64,000 nt of DNA, taken from Megachile rotundata. Lineage: Eukaryota > Arthropoda > Insecta > Hymenoptera > Megachilidae. The translations under genes and the position numbers were made by a program. Positions 1 to 13,200 of this stretch are shown here, piece by piece (position 1 is the stretch's first letter; every line of letters starts with the position of its first letter). The notes beneath the pieces are model-generated. The model saw only the letters and a list, made by a program, of their open reading frames with translations, made no database searches and had not been told where the DNA came from. The stretch lies in the NCBI RefSeq assembly GCF_050947335.1, contig NW_027473362.1, forward strand, positions 682,001-746,000. The letters are read 5' to 3'.

Positions 1-269
1 GGAGATTGTAATTGTATGATTGCGATTGTATGATTGTGATTGTATGATTGTGATTGTATGATTGTGATTGTATGATTGTGATTGTATGATTGTATTTGGG
101 AGATTGTATTTGGGAGATTGTAATTGTATGATTGCGATTGTATGATTGTGATTTAATGATTGTGATGTATGATTGTAGTTGCATGATTATGATTGTATGA
201 TTGTGATTGTATGATTATGATTGTATGATTGTGATTGTATGATTGCGATTGTATGATTGTGATTGTATG

Positions 270-900
270 ATTATGATTGTATTTTTGTGATTGCATGATT
301 GTGATTGTATGATTGTGATTGTATGATTGTGATTGTATGATTGTGATAGTATGATTGTGATTGTATGATTGTGATTGTATGATTGTGATTGTATGATTGT
401 ATTTGGGAGATTGTATTTGGGAGATTGTAATTGTATGATTGCGATTGTATGATTGTGATTGTATGATTGTGATGTATGATTGTAATTGTATGATTATGAT
501 TGTATGATTGCGTTAGTATGATTGAGATTGTATGATTGAGATTGTATGATTGTGATTGTATGCTTGCGATTGTATGATTGTGATTGTATGATTGTGATTG
601 TATGATTGTGATTGTATGATTGTGATTGTATGATTGTGATTGCATGATTGTGATTGTATGATTGTGATTGTATGATTGTGATTGTATGATTGTGATTGCA
701 TGATTGTGATTGTATGATTGTGATTGTATGATTGTGATTGTATGATTGTGATTGCATGATTGTGATTGTATGATTGTGATTGCATGATTTTGAATGTATG
801 ATTGTGATTGTATGATTGTGATTGCATGATTGTGATTGTATGGTTGTGATTGCATGATTGCGATTGTATGATTGTGATTGTATGATTATGATTGTATTTT
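270..900 (+). repeat. Long-range duplicate of 21.67-22.2 kb
   Basis: Diagnostic units fall in the same order here and near 21.7 kb at an offset of exactly 21,404 bases: the run of five T (281 and 21685), a GATAG variant (341 and 21745), the rare GCGTTAG variant (510 and 21914) and two TGCATG units (642 and 22046; 698 and 22102). After that the present copy has four more 14-base units before the TTTTGAATG variant. The same marker set recurs near 26.48 kb as part of the 4.6 kb block duplication. Confidence 0.85.
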
Positions 901-976
901 TGTGATTGCATGATTGTTATTGTATGATTGTGATTGTATGATTGTGATTGCATGATTGTGATTGTATGATTGTGAT

Positions 977-1032
977 TGTCTGATTGTGGTTGTGCGATTG
1001 TGATTGTACGATTGTGATTGTACGATTGTGAT
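977..1032 (+). repeat. CpG-bearing four-unit cassette (representative of at least 37)
   Basis: Four successive 14-mers, TGTCTGATTGTGGT, TGTGCGATTGTGAT and two of TGTACGATTGTGAT, form a 56-base cassette that behaves as one marker. I find its TGTCTG start at 977, 4682, 8371, 12180, 18285, 20466, 25105, 26908, 27216, 27552, 30904, 31406, 33504, 34972, 35308, 36510, 39097, 41362, 42550, 45821, 46951, 48110, 48404, 48781, 49019, 49243, 49523, 51058, 51980, 52525, 53963, 54885, 55416, 58993, 59538, 61105 and 63745. The number of TACG units varies (three at 36510 and 58993, for example). Shortened forms lacking the TGTCTG unit occur near 9320, 19220, 37.96, 40.22 and 43.64 kb. Confidence 0.9.
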
Positions 1033-1162
1033 TGTATGATTGTGATTGTATGATTATGATTGTATGATTGTGATTGTATGATTGTATTTGGGAGATTGTA
1101 TTATTTGGGAGATTGTAATTGTATGATTGCGATTGTATGATTGTGATTGTATGATTGCGATT

Positions 1163-1176
1163 GTATGAATTCGATT
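1163..1176 (+). repeat. EcoRI-site variant unit TGTATGAATTCGAT (representative of 16)
   Basis: This 14-mer variant contains GAATTC. I read the site at 1167, 1575, 1659, 2474, 3898, 5051, 8754, 9524, 11396, 12549, 18668, 19424, 21268, 22456, 25879 and 28158. None was seen to the right of 28158. Pairs sit at the offsets of the large duplications (3898/11396 and 5051/12549 at 7,498; 9524/19424 at 9,900; 22456/28158 at 5,702), so most are inherited by block duplication and not independent mutations. Confidence 0.88.
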
Positions 1177-3802
1177 GTATGATTGTGATTGTATGATTGT
1201 GATTGTATGATTGTATTTGGGAGATTGTATTTGTGAGATTGTAATTGTATGATTGCGATTGTATGATTGTGATTGTATGATTGCGATTGTATGATTGTGA
1301 TTGTATGATTGTGATGTATGATTGTGATTGTATGATTGCGATTGTATGATTGTGATTGTATGATTGTATTTGGGAGATTGTATTTGGGAGATTGTAATTG
1401 TATGATTGCGATTGTATGATTGTGATTGTATGATTGTGATTGTCTGATTGTGATTGTATGATTATGATTGTATGATTGTGATTGTATGATTGTATTTGGG
1501 AGATTGTATTATTTGGGAGATTGTAATTGTATGATTGCGATTGTATGATTGTGATTGTATGATTGCGATTGTATGAATTCGATTGTATGATTGTGATTGT
1601 ATGATTGTGATTGTATGATTGTGATTGTATGATTGTGATTGTATGATTGCGATTGTATGAATTCGATTGTATGATTGTGATTGTATGATTGTGATTGTAT
1701 GATTGTGATTGTATGATTGCGATTGTATGATTGCGATTATATGATTGTGATTGTATGATTGTGATTGTATGATTGTGATTGCATGATTTTGAATGTATGA
1801 TTGTGATTGTATCATTGTGATTGAATGATTTTGAATGTATGATTGTGATTGTATGATTGTGATTGTATGATTGTGATTGTATGATTGTGATTGTATGATT
1901 GTGATTGTATGATTGTGATTGTATGATTGTGATTGTATGAGTGTGATTGTATGATTGTGATTGTGTGATTGTGATTGTATGATTGTGATTGTATGATTGT
2001 GATTGCATGATTGTGATTGTATGATTGTGATTGCATGATTTTGAATGTATGATTGTGATTGTATGATTGTGATTGCATGATTGTGATTGTATGATTGTGA
2101 TTGCACGATTTTGAATGTATGATTGTGATTGTATGATTGTGATTGTATGATTGTGATTGTATGATTGTGATTGTATGATTGTGATTGTATGATTATGATT
2201 GTATGATTGTGATTGCATGATTGTGATTGTATGATTGTATCTGGGAGATTGTATTTGGGAGATTGTAATTGTATGATTGCGATTGTATGATTCTGATTGT
2301 ATGATTGTGATTGTATGATTGTGATTGTATGATTGTGATTGTATGATTATGATTGTATGATTGTGATTGTATGATTGTATTTGGGAGATTGTATTTGGGA
2401 GATTGTATTATTTGGGAGATTGTAATTGTATGATTGCGATTGTATGATTGTGATTGTATGATTGCGATTGTATGAATTCGATTGTATGATTGTGATTGTA
2501 TGATTGTGATTGTATGATTGTATTTGGGAGATTGTATTTGTGAGATTGTAATTGTATGATTGCGATTGTATGATTGTGATTGTATGATTGCGATTGTATG
2601 ATTGTGATTGTATGATTGTGATGTATGATTGTGATTGTATGATTGCGATTGTATGATTGTGATTGTATGATTGTGATGTATGATTGTAATTGTATGATTA
2701 TGATTGTATGATTGTGATTGTATGATTGAGATTGTATGATTGAGATTGTATGATTGTGATTGTATGCTTGCGATTGTATGATTGTGATTGTATGATTGTG
2801 ATTGTATGATTGTGATTGTATGATTGTGATTGTATGATTGTGATTGTATGATTGTGATTGTATGATTGTATTTGGGAGATTGTATTTGGGAGATTGTAAT
2901 TGTATGATTGCGATTGTATGATTGTGATTGTATGATTGTGATGTATGACTGTAATTGTATGATTATGATTGTATGATTGAGATTGTATGATTGAGATTGT
3001 ATGAATGTGATTGTATGCTTGCGATTGTATGATTGTGATTGTATGATTGTGATTGTATGATTGTGATTGCATGATTTTGAATGTATGATTGTGATTGTAT
3101 GATTGTGATTGTATGATTGTGATTGTATGATTGTGATTGTATGATTGTGATTGTATGATTGTGATTGTATGATTGTGATTGTATGATTGTGATTGTATGA
3201 TTGTGATTGCATGATTCTGAATGTATGATTGTGATTGCATGATTGTGATTGTATGATTGTGGTTGTATGATTGTGATTGTATGATGGTATTTGGGAGATT
3301 GTATTTGGGAGATTGTAATTTTATGATTGCGATTGTATGATTGTGATTGTATGATTGCGATTGTATGATTGTGATTGTATGATTGTGATGTATGATTGTA
3401 ATTGTATGATTATGATTGTATGATTGTGATTGTATGATTGAGATTGTATGATTGAGATTGTATGAATGTGATTGTATGCTTGCGATTGTATGATTGTGAT
3501 TGTATGATTGTGATTGTATGATTGTGATTGCATGATTTTGAATGTATGATTGTGATTGTATGATTGTGATTGCATGATTGTGATTGTATGGTTGTGATTG
3601 CATGATTTTGAATGTATGATTGTGATTGTATGATTGTGATTGTATGATTGTGATTGTATGATTGTGATTGTATGATTGTGATTGTATGATTGTGATAGTA
3701 TGATTGTGATTGTATGATTGTGATTGTATGATTGTGATTGTATGATTGTGATTGTATGATTGTGATTGTATGATTATGATTGTATGATTGTGATTGTATG
3801 AT

Positions 3803-3850
3803 TGTATTTGGGAGATTGTATTTGGGAGATTGTATTTGGGAGATTGTAAT
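3803..3850 (+). repeat. GGG-type unit cluster inserted between 14-mer halves (representative)
   Basis: Three copies of TGTATTTGGGAGAT (3803-3844) are preceded by a lone octamer TGTATGAT and followed by a lone hexamer TGTAAT (3845-3850). The octamer and hexamer together make one complete unit, TGTATGATTGTAAT, which also exists uninterrupted elsewhere. The cluster therefore looks like an amplified insert placed exactly at the octamer/hexamer joint of a unit. The same arrangement is repeated dozens of times with two or three GGG units (for example 23647, 31.7 kb, 59.8 kb), with single-base variants such as TTCGGG (near 20620, 23665 and 25258). Confidence 0.88.
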
Positions 3851-4074
3851 TGTATGATTGCGATGGTATGATTGTGAATGTATGATTGCGATTGTATGAA
3901 TTCGATTGTATGATTGTGATTGTATGATTGTGATTGTATGATTGTGATTGTATGATTGTGATTGTATGATTGTGATTGCATGATTGTGATTGTATGATTG
4001 TGATAGTATGATTGTGATTGTATGATTGTGATTGTATGATTGTGATTGTATGATTGTGATTGTATGATTGTAAT

Positions 4075-4094
4075 TGTATGATTATGATTGTGAT
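4075..4094 (+). repeat. 20-base unit with an extra hexamer
   Basis: Here one unit is TGTATGATTATGATTGTGAT, that is an octamer followed by two hexamers (TATGAT, TGTGAT) instead of one. An identical irregular unit lies 7,498 bases downstream at 11573-11592. It supports reading the 14-mer as 8 + 6 and shows that the hexamer can be gained by itself. Confidence 0.85.
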
Positions 4095-6038
4095 TGTATG
4101 ATTGTGATTGTATGATTGTGATTGTATGATTGTGATTGTATGATTGTGATTGCATGATTGTGATTGTATGATTGTGATTGCATGATTTTGAATGTATGAT
4201 TGTGATTGTATGATTGTGATTGCATGATTGTGATTGTATGGTTGTGATTGCATGATTTTGAATGTATGATTGTGATTGTATGATTGTGATTGTATGATTG
4301 TGATTGTATGATTGTGATAGTATGATTGTGATTGTATGATTGTGATTGTATGATTGTGATTGTATGATTGTGATTGTATGATTGTATTTGGGAGATTGTA
4401 TTTGGGAGATTGTAATTGTATGATTTCGATTGTATGATTGTGATTGTATGATTGTGATGTATGATTGTAATTGTATGACTATGATTGTATGATTGTGATT
4501 GTATGATTATGATTGTATGATTGTGATTGTATGATTGCGATTGTATGATTGCGATTGTATGATTGTGATTGTATGATTATGATTGTATTTTTGTGATTGC
4601 ATGATTGTGATTGTATGATTGTGATTGTATGATTGTGATTGTATGATTGTGATTGTATGATTGTGATTGTATGATTGTGATTGTCTGATTGTGGTTGTGC
4701 GATTGTGATTGTACGATTGTGATTGTACGATTGTGATTGTATGATTGTGATTGTATGATTATGATTGTATGATTGTGATTGCATGATTGTGATTGTATGA
4801 TTGTGATTGCATGATTTTGAATGTATGATTGTGATTCCATGATTGTGATTGTATGATTGTGATTGTATGATTGTGATTGTATGATTGTGATAGTATGATT
4901 GTGATTGCATGATTGTGATTGTATGATTGTGATTGTATGATTATGATTGTATGATTGTGATTGTATGATTGTATTTGGGAGATTGTATTTGGGAGATTGT
5001 AATTGTATGATTGCGATTGTATGATTGTGATTGTATGATTGCGATTGTATGAATTCGATTGTATGATTGTGATTGTATGATTGTGATTGTATGATTGTGA
5101 TTGTATGATTGTGATTGTATGATTGTGATTGTATGATTGTGATTGTATGATTGTGATTGTATGGTTGTGATTGTATGATTGTATTTGGGAGATTGTATTT
5201 GGGAGATTGTAATTGTATGATTGCGATTGTATGATTGTGATTGTATGATTGCGATTGTATGATTGTGATTGTATGATTGTAATTGTATGATTATGATTGT
5301 ATGACTGTGATTGTATGATTGAGATTGTATGTTTGAGATTGTATGATTGTGATTGTATGCTTGCGATTGTATGATTGTGATTGTATGATTGTGATTGTAT
5401 GATTGTGATTTTATGATTGTGATTGTATGATTGTGGTTGTATGATTGTGATTGTATGATTGTGATTGTATGATTGTGATTGTATGATTGTGATTGTATGA
5501 TTGTGATTGTATGATTGTGATTGCATGATTGTGATTGTATGATTGTGATTGCATGATTTTGAATGTATGATTGTGATTGTATGATTGTGATTGTATGATT
5601 GTGATTGTATGATTGTGATTGCATGATTGTGATTGTATGATTGTGATTGCATGATCTTGAATGTATGATTGTGATTGTATGATTGTGATTGTATGATTGT
5701 GATTGTATGATTATGATTGCATGATTGTGATTGCATGATTGTGATTGTATGATTGTGATTGCATGATTTTGAATGTATGATTGTGATTGCATGATTGTGA
5801 TTGTATGATTGTGGTTGTATGATTGTGATTGTATGATTGTATTTGGGAGATTGTATTTGGGAGATTGTAATTGTATGATTGCGATTGTATGATTGTGATT
5901 GTATGATTGCGATTGCATGATTGTGATTGTATGATTGTGATGTATGATTGTAATTGTATGATTATGATTGTATGATTGTGATTGTATGATTGAGATTGTA
6001 TGATTGAGATTGTATGATTGTGATTGTATGCTTGCGAT

Positions 6039-6360
6039 TGTATGATTGTGATTGTATGATTGTGATTGTATGATTGTGATTGTATGATTGTGATTGTATG
6101 ATTGTGATTGTATGATTGTGATTGTATGATTGTGATTGTATGATTGTGATTGTATGATTGTGATTGTATGATTGTGATTGTATGATTGTGATTGTATGAT
6201 TGTGATTGTATGATTGTGATTGTATGATTGTGATTGTATGATTGTGATTGTATGATTGTGATTGTATGATTGTGATTGTATGATTGTGATTGTATGATTG
6301 TGATTGTATGATTGTGATTGTATGATTGTGATTGTATGATTGTGATTGTATGATTGTGAT
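6039..6360 (+). repeat. Run of 23 perfect consensus units
   Basis: After the TGTATGCTTGCGAT unit (6025-6038) there are 322 bases, 23 uninterrupted copies of the consensus, ending at a GGG cluster whose first unit begins TATA instead of TGTA (6369). The same run, same length, is at 13537-13858. It is among the longest homogeneous tracts in the window and marks recent local expansion or conversion before the 7,498-base duplication. Confidence 0.87.
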
Positions 6361-7330
6361 TGTATGATTATATTTGGGAGATTGTATTTGGGAGATTGTA
6401 ATTGTATGATTGCGATTGTATGATTGTGATTGTATGATTGTGATGTATGATTGTAATTGCATGATTATGATTGTATGATTGTGATTGTATGATTATGATT
6501 GTATGATTGTGATAGTATGATTGCGATTGTATGATTGTGATTGTATGATTATGATTGTATTTTTGTGATTGCATGATTGTGATTGTATGATTGTGATTGT
6601 ATGATTGTGATTTTATGATTGTGATTGTATGATTGTGATTGTATGATTGTGATTGTATGATTGTGATTGTATGATTGTGATTGTATGATTGTATTTGGGA
6701 GATTGTATTTGGGAGATTGTAATTGTATGATTGCGATTGTATGATTGTGATTGTATGATTGTGATGTATGATTGTAATTGTATGATTATGATTGTATGAT
6801 TGCGTTTGTATGATTGAGATTGTATGATTGAGATTGTATGATTGTGATTGTATGCTTGCGATTGTATGATTGTGATTGTATGATTGCGATTGTATGATTG
6901 TGATTGTATGATTGTGATGTATGATTGTAATTGTATGATTATGATTGTATGATTGTGATTGTATGATTGAGATTGTATGATTGAGATTGTATGATTGTGA
7001 TTGTATGCTTGCGATTGTATGATTGTGATTGTATGATTGTGATTGTATGATTGTGATTGTATGATTGTGATTGTATGATTGTGATTGTATGATTGTGATT
7101 GTATGATTGTGATTGTATGATTGTGATTGTATGATTGTGATTGTATGATTATGATAGTATGATTGTGATTGTATGATTGCGATTGTATGATTGTGATTGT
7201 ATGATTATGATTGTATTTTTGTGATTGCATGATTGTGATTGTATGATTGTGATTGTATGATTGTGATTGTATGATTGTGATTGTATGATTGTGATTGTAT
7301 GATTGTGATTGTATGATTGTGATTGTATGA

Positions 7331-7510
7331 TTGTATTTGGGAGATTGTATTTGGGAGATTGTAATTGTATGATTGCGATTGTATGATTGTGATTGTATGA
7401 TTGTGATGTATGATTGTAATTGTATGATTATGATTGTATGATTGCGTTTGTATGATTGAGATTGTATGATTGAGATTGTATGATTGTGATTGTATGCTTG
7501 CGATTGTATG
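7331..7510 (+). repeat. Compound cassette of about 175 bp (representative)
   Basis: Variants occur in a fixed order: two GGG-type units, the TGTAAT hexamer, a TGCGAT unit, a consensus unit, a 13-base unit lacking one T (reads GTGATGTATG), TGTATGATTGTAAT, TGTATGATTATGAT, a GCGTTTG unit, two GAGATTG units, one consensus unit and TGTATGCTTGCGAT. The same order recurs near 6691, 14191, 14899, 16541, 17231, 23987, 29323, 49797 and elsewhere, sometimes with the GCGTTTG unit replaced. It is the commonest mid-scale module of the array. Confidence 0.83.
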
Positions 7511-10261
7511 ATTGTGATTGTATGATTGTGATTGTATGATTGTGATTGTATGATTGTGATTGCATGATTGTGATTGTATGATTGTGATTGTATGATTGTG
7601 ATTGTATGATTGTGATTGCATGATTGTGATTGCATGATTGTGATTGTATGATTGTGATTGCATGATTTTGAATGTATGATTGTGATTGCATGATTGTGAT
7701 TGTATGATTGTGATTGTATGATTGTGGTTGTATGATTGTATTTGGGAGATTGTATTTGGGAGATTGTATTTGGGAGATTGTAATTGTATGATTGCGATTG
7801 TATGATTGTGATTGTATGATTGCGATTGTATGATTGCGATTGTATGATTGTGATGTATGATTGTAATTGTATGATAATGATTGTATGATTGTGATTGTAT
7901 GATTGAGATTGTATGATTGAGATTGTATGAATGTGATAGTATGCTTGCGATTGTATGATTGTGATTGTATGATTGTGATTGTATGATTGTGATTGCATGA
8001 TTTTGAATGTATGATTGTGATTGTATGATTGTGATTGCATGATTGTGATTGTATGGTTGTGATTGCATGATTTTGAAAGTATGATTGTGATTGTATGATT
8101 GTGATTGTATGATTGTGATTGTATGATTGTGATTGTATGATTATGATTGTATGATTGTATTTGGGAGATTGTATTTGGGAGATTGTAATTGTATGATTGC
8201 GATTGTATGATTGTGATTGTATGATTGTGATGTATGATTGTAATTGTATGATTATGATTGTATGATTGTGATAGTATGATTATGATTGTATGATTGTGAT
8301 TGTATGACTGCGATTGTATGATTGTGATTGTATGATTGTGATTGTATGATTGTGATTGTATGATTGTGATTGTCTGATTGTGGTTGTGCGATTGTGATTG
8401 TACGATTGTGATTGTACGATTGTGATTGTATGATTGTGATTGTATGATTATGATTGTATGATTGTGATTGCATGATTGTGATTGTATGATTGTGATTGCA
8501 TGATTTTGAATGTATGATTGTGATTGCATGATTGTGATTGTATGATTGTGATTGTATGATTGTGATTGTATGATTGTGATAGTATGATTGTGATTGTATG
8601 ATTGTGATTGTATGATTGTGATTGTATGATTATGATTGTATGATTGTGATTGTATGATTGTATTTGGGAGATTGTATTTGGGAGATTGTATTTGGGAGAT
8701 TGTAATTGTATGATTGCGATTGTATGATTGTGATTGTATGATTGCGATTGTATGAATTCGATTGTATGATTGTGATTGTATGATTGTGATTGTATGATTG
8801 TGATTGTATGATTGTGATTGTATGATTGTGATTGTATGATTGTATTTGGGAGATTGTATTTGGGAGATTGTAATTGTATGATTGCGATTGTATGATTGTG
8901 ATTGTATGATTGCGATTGTATGATTGTGATTGTATGATTGTAATTGTATGATTATGATTGTATGACTGTGATTGTATGATTGAGATTGTATGTTTGAGAT
9001 TGTATGATTGTGATTGTATGCTTGCGATTGTATGATTGTGATTGTATGATTGTGATTGTATGCTTGCGATTGTATGATTGTGATTGTATGATTGTTATTG
9101 TATGATTGTGATTTTATGATTGTGATTGTATGATTGTGGTTGTATGATTGTGATTTTATGATTGTGATTGTATGATTGTGATTGTATGATTGTGATTGTA
9201 TGACTGTGATTGTATGATTGTGATTGCATGATTGTGATTGTATGATTGTGATTGCATGATTTTGAATGTATGATTGTGATTGTATGATTGTGATTGCATG
9301 ATTTTGAATGTATGATTGTGGTTGTGCGATTGTGATTGTACGATTGTGATTGTACGATTGTGATTGTATGATTGTGATTGTATGATTGTGATTGTATGAT
9401 TGTGATTGTATGATTGTGATTGTATGATTGCATTTGGGAGATTGTATTTGGGAGATTGTATTTGGGAGATTGTAATTGTATGATTGCGATTGTATGATTG
9501 TGATTGTATGATTGCGATTGTATGAATTCGATTGTATGATTTTGATTGTTTGATTGTGATTGTATGATTGTGATTGTATGATTGTGATTGCATGATTGTG
9601 ATTGTATGATTGTATTTGGGAGATTGTATTTGGGAGATTGTAATTGTATGATTGCGATTTTATGATTGTGATTGTATGATTGCGATTGTATGATTGTGAT
9701 TGTATGATTGTGATGTATGATTGTAATTGTATGATTATGATTGTATGATTGTGATTGTATGATTGAGATTGTATGATTGAGATTGTATGATTGTGATTGT
9801 ATGCTTGCGATTGCATGATTGTGATTGTATGATTGTGATTGTATGATTGTGATTGTATGATTGTATTTGGGAGATTGTATATGGGAGATTGTGTTTGGGA
9901 GATTGTAATTGTATGATTGCGATTGTATGATTGTGATTGTATGATTGCGATTGTATGATTACGATTGTATGATTGCGATTGTATGATTGTGATGTATGAT
10001 TGTAATTGTATGATTATGATTGTATGATTGTGATTGTATGATTGAGATTGTATGATTGAGATTGTATGAATGTGATAGTATGCTTGCGATTGTATGATTG
10101 TGATTGTATGATTGTGATTGCATGATTTTGAATGTATGATTGTGATTGTATGATTGTGATTGCATGATTGTGATTGTATGGTTGTGATTGCATGATTTTG
10201 AAAGTATGATTGTGATTGTATGATTGTGATTGTATGATTGTGATTGTATGATTGTGATTGT

Positions 10262-13200
10262 ATGCTTGCGATTGTATGATTGTGATTGTATGATTGTGAT
10301 TGTATGATTGTGATTGTATGATTGTGATTGTATGATTGTGATTGTATGATTGTGATTGTATGATTGTATTTGGGAGATTGTATTTGGGAGATTGTAATTG
10401 TATGATTGCGATTGTATGATTGTGATTGTATGATTGTGATGTATGACTGTAATTGTATGATTATGATTGTATGATTGAGATTGTATGATTGAGATTGTAT
10501 GAATGTGATTGTATGCTTGCGATTGTATGATTGTGATTGTATGATTGTGATTGTATGATTGTGATTGCATGATTTTGAATGTATGATTGTGATTGTATGA
10601 TTGTGATTGTATGATTGTGATTGTATGATTGTGATTGTATGATTGTGATTGTATGATTGTGATTGTATGATTGTGATTGTATGATTGTGATTGTATGATT
10701 GTGATTGCATGATTCTGAATGTATGATTGTGATTGCATGATTGTGATTGTATGATTGTGGTTGTATGATTGTGATTGTATGATGGTATTTGGGAGATTGT
10801 ATTTGGGAGATTGTAATTTTATGATTGCGATTGTATGATTGTGATTGTATGATTGCGATTGTATGATTGTGATTGTATGATTGTGATGTATGATTGTAAT
10901 TGTATGATTATGATTGTATGATTGTGATTGTATGATTGAGATTGTATGATTGAGATTGTATGAATGTGATTGTATGCTTGCGATTGTATGATTGTGATTG
11001 TATGATTGTGATTGTATGATTGTGATTGCATGATTTTGAATGTATGATTGTGATTGTATGATTGTGATTGCATGATTGTGATTGTATGGTTGTGATTGCA
11101 TGATTTTGAATGTATGATTGTGATTGTATGATTGTGATTGTATGATTGTGATTGTATGATTGTGATTGTATGATTGTGATTGTATGATTGTGATAGTATG
11201 ATTGTGATTGTATGATTGTGATTGTATGATTGTGATTGTATGATTGTGATTGTATGATTGTGATTGTATGATTATGATTGTATGATTGTGATTGTATGAT
11301 TGTATTTGGGAGATTGTATTTGGGAGATTGTATTTGGGAGATTGTAATTGTATGATTGCGATGGTATGATTGTGAATGTATGATTGCGATTGTATGAATT
11401 CGATTGTATGATTGTGATTGTATGATTGTGATTGTATGATTGTGATTGTATGATTGTGATTGTATGATTGTGATTGCATGATTGTGATTGTATGATTGTG
11501 ATAGTATGATTGTGATTGTATGATTGTGATTGTATGATTGTGATTGTATGATTGTGATTGTATGATTGTAATTGTATGATTATGATTGTGATTGTATGAT
11601 TGTGATTGTATGATTGTGATTGTATGATTGTGATTGTATGATTGTGATTGCATGATTGTGATTGTATGATTGTGATTGCATGATTTTGAATGTATGATTG
11701 TGATTGTATGATTGTGATTGCATGATTGTGATTGTATGGTTGTGATTGCATGATTTTGAATGTATGATTGTGATTGTATGATTGTGATTGTATGATTGTG
11801 ATTGTATGATTGTGATAGTATGATTGTGATTGTATGATTGTGATTGTATGATTGTGATTGTATGATTGTGATTGTATGATTGTATTTGGGAGATTGTATT
11901 TGGGAGATTGTAATTGTATGATTTCGATTGTATGATTGTGATTGTATGATTGTGATGTATGATTGTAATTGTATGACTATGATTGTATGATTGTGATTGT
12001 ATGATTATGATTGTATGATTGTGATTGTATGATTGCGATTGTATGATTGCGATTGTATGATTGTGATTGTATGATTATGATTGTATTTTTGTGATTGCAT
12101 GATTGTGATTGTATGATTGTGATTGTATGATTGTGATTGTATGATTGTGATTGTATGATTGTGATTGTATGATTGTGATTGTCTGATTGTGGTTGTGCGA
12201 TTGTGATTGTACGATTGTGATTGTACGATTGTGATTGTATGATTGTGATTGTATGATTATGATTGTATGATTGTGATTGCATGATTGTGATTGTATGATT
12301 GTGATTGCATGATTTTGAATGTATGATTGTGATTCCATGATTGTGATTGTATGATTGTGATTGTATGATTGTGATTGTATGATTGTGATAGTATGATTGT
12401 GATTGCATGATTGTGATTGTATGATTGTGATTGTATGATTATGATTGTATGATTGTGATTGTATGATTGTATTTGGGAGATTGTATTTGGGAGATTGTAA
12501 TTGTATGATTGCGATTGTATGATTGTGATTGTATGATTGCGATTGTATGAATTCGATTGTATGATTGTGATTGTATGATTGTGATTGTATGATTGTGATT
12601 GTATGATTGTGATTGTATGATTGTGATTGTATGATTGTGATTGTATGATTGTGATTGTATGATTGTGATTGTATGGTTGTGATTGTATGATTGTATTTGG
12701 GAGATTGTATTTGGGAGATTGTAATTGTATGATTGCGATTGTATGATTGTGATTGTATGATTGCGATTGTATGATTGTGATTGTATGATTGTAATTGTAT
12801 GATTATGATTGTATGACTGTGATTGTATGATTGAGATTGTATGTTTGAGATTGTATGATTGTGATTGTATGCTTGCGATTGTATGATTGTGATTGTATGA
12901 TTGTGATTGTATGATTGTGATTTTATGATTGTGATTGTATGATTGTGGTTGTATGATTGTGATTGTATGATTGTGATTGTATGATTGTGATTGTATGATT
13001 GTGATTGTATGATTGTGATTGTATGATTGTGATTGCATGATTGTGATTGTATGATTGTGATTGCATGATTTTGAATGTATGATTGTGATTGTATGATTGT
13101 GATTGTATGATTGTGATTGTATGATTGTGATTGCATGATTGTGATTGTATGATTGTGATTGCATGATCTTGAATGTATGATTGTGATTGTATGATTGTGA

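Larger units (their letters stand above)
1..2763 (+). repeat. Left segment of the array with 17-base variant units
   Basis: This stretch precedes the 7,498-base block and holds no gene. It contains the only three copies seen of a 17-base unit, TGTATTATTTGGGAGAT (a three-base insertion in the GGG-type unit), starting at 1097, 1505 and 2404. The surroundings of the first and third match at an offset of exactly 1,307 bases, roughly 1090-1370 against 2397-2677, including an EcoRI-type unit (1167 and 2474) and a TTTGTGAG variant (about 1230 and 2537). It also carries one full CpG cassette (977-1032). The left end is cut by the window edge. Confidence 0.85.
2764..10261 (+). repeat. 7,498-bp higher-order repeat, copy 1
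   Basis: From the TGTATGCTTGCGAT unit at 2764 the order of variants is repeated from 10262 onward at an offset of exactly 7,498. Examples are the first TTTGGG (2871 and 10369), EcoRI units (3898 and 11396; 5051 and 12549), the CpG cassette (4682 and 12180), a 20-base irregular unit (4075 and 11573), and a run of 23 perfect units. The two copies abut: the sequence just before 10262 matches what lies before 20162, while the sequence from 10262 matches 2764. The length, 7,498, is not a multiple of 14 because the block contains 13-base and 20-base units. No gene is present. Confidence 0.92.

Noticed and set aside
6613..10710. Reverse-strand open frame of 1,365 codons
   Set aside because: It is a readthrough of the satellite: a 14-residue cycle with the same variants as the DNA units, overlapping equally repetitive open frames in the other two reverse frames. 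It starts at a TGCATG unit and ends at a TTA-bearing unit. There is no domain and no codon signal independent of the repeat.
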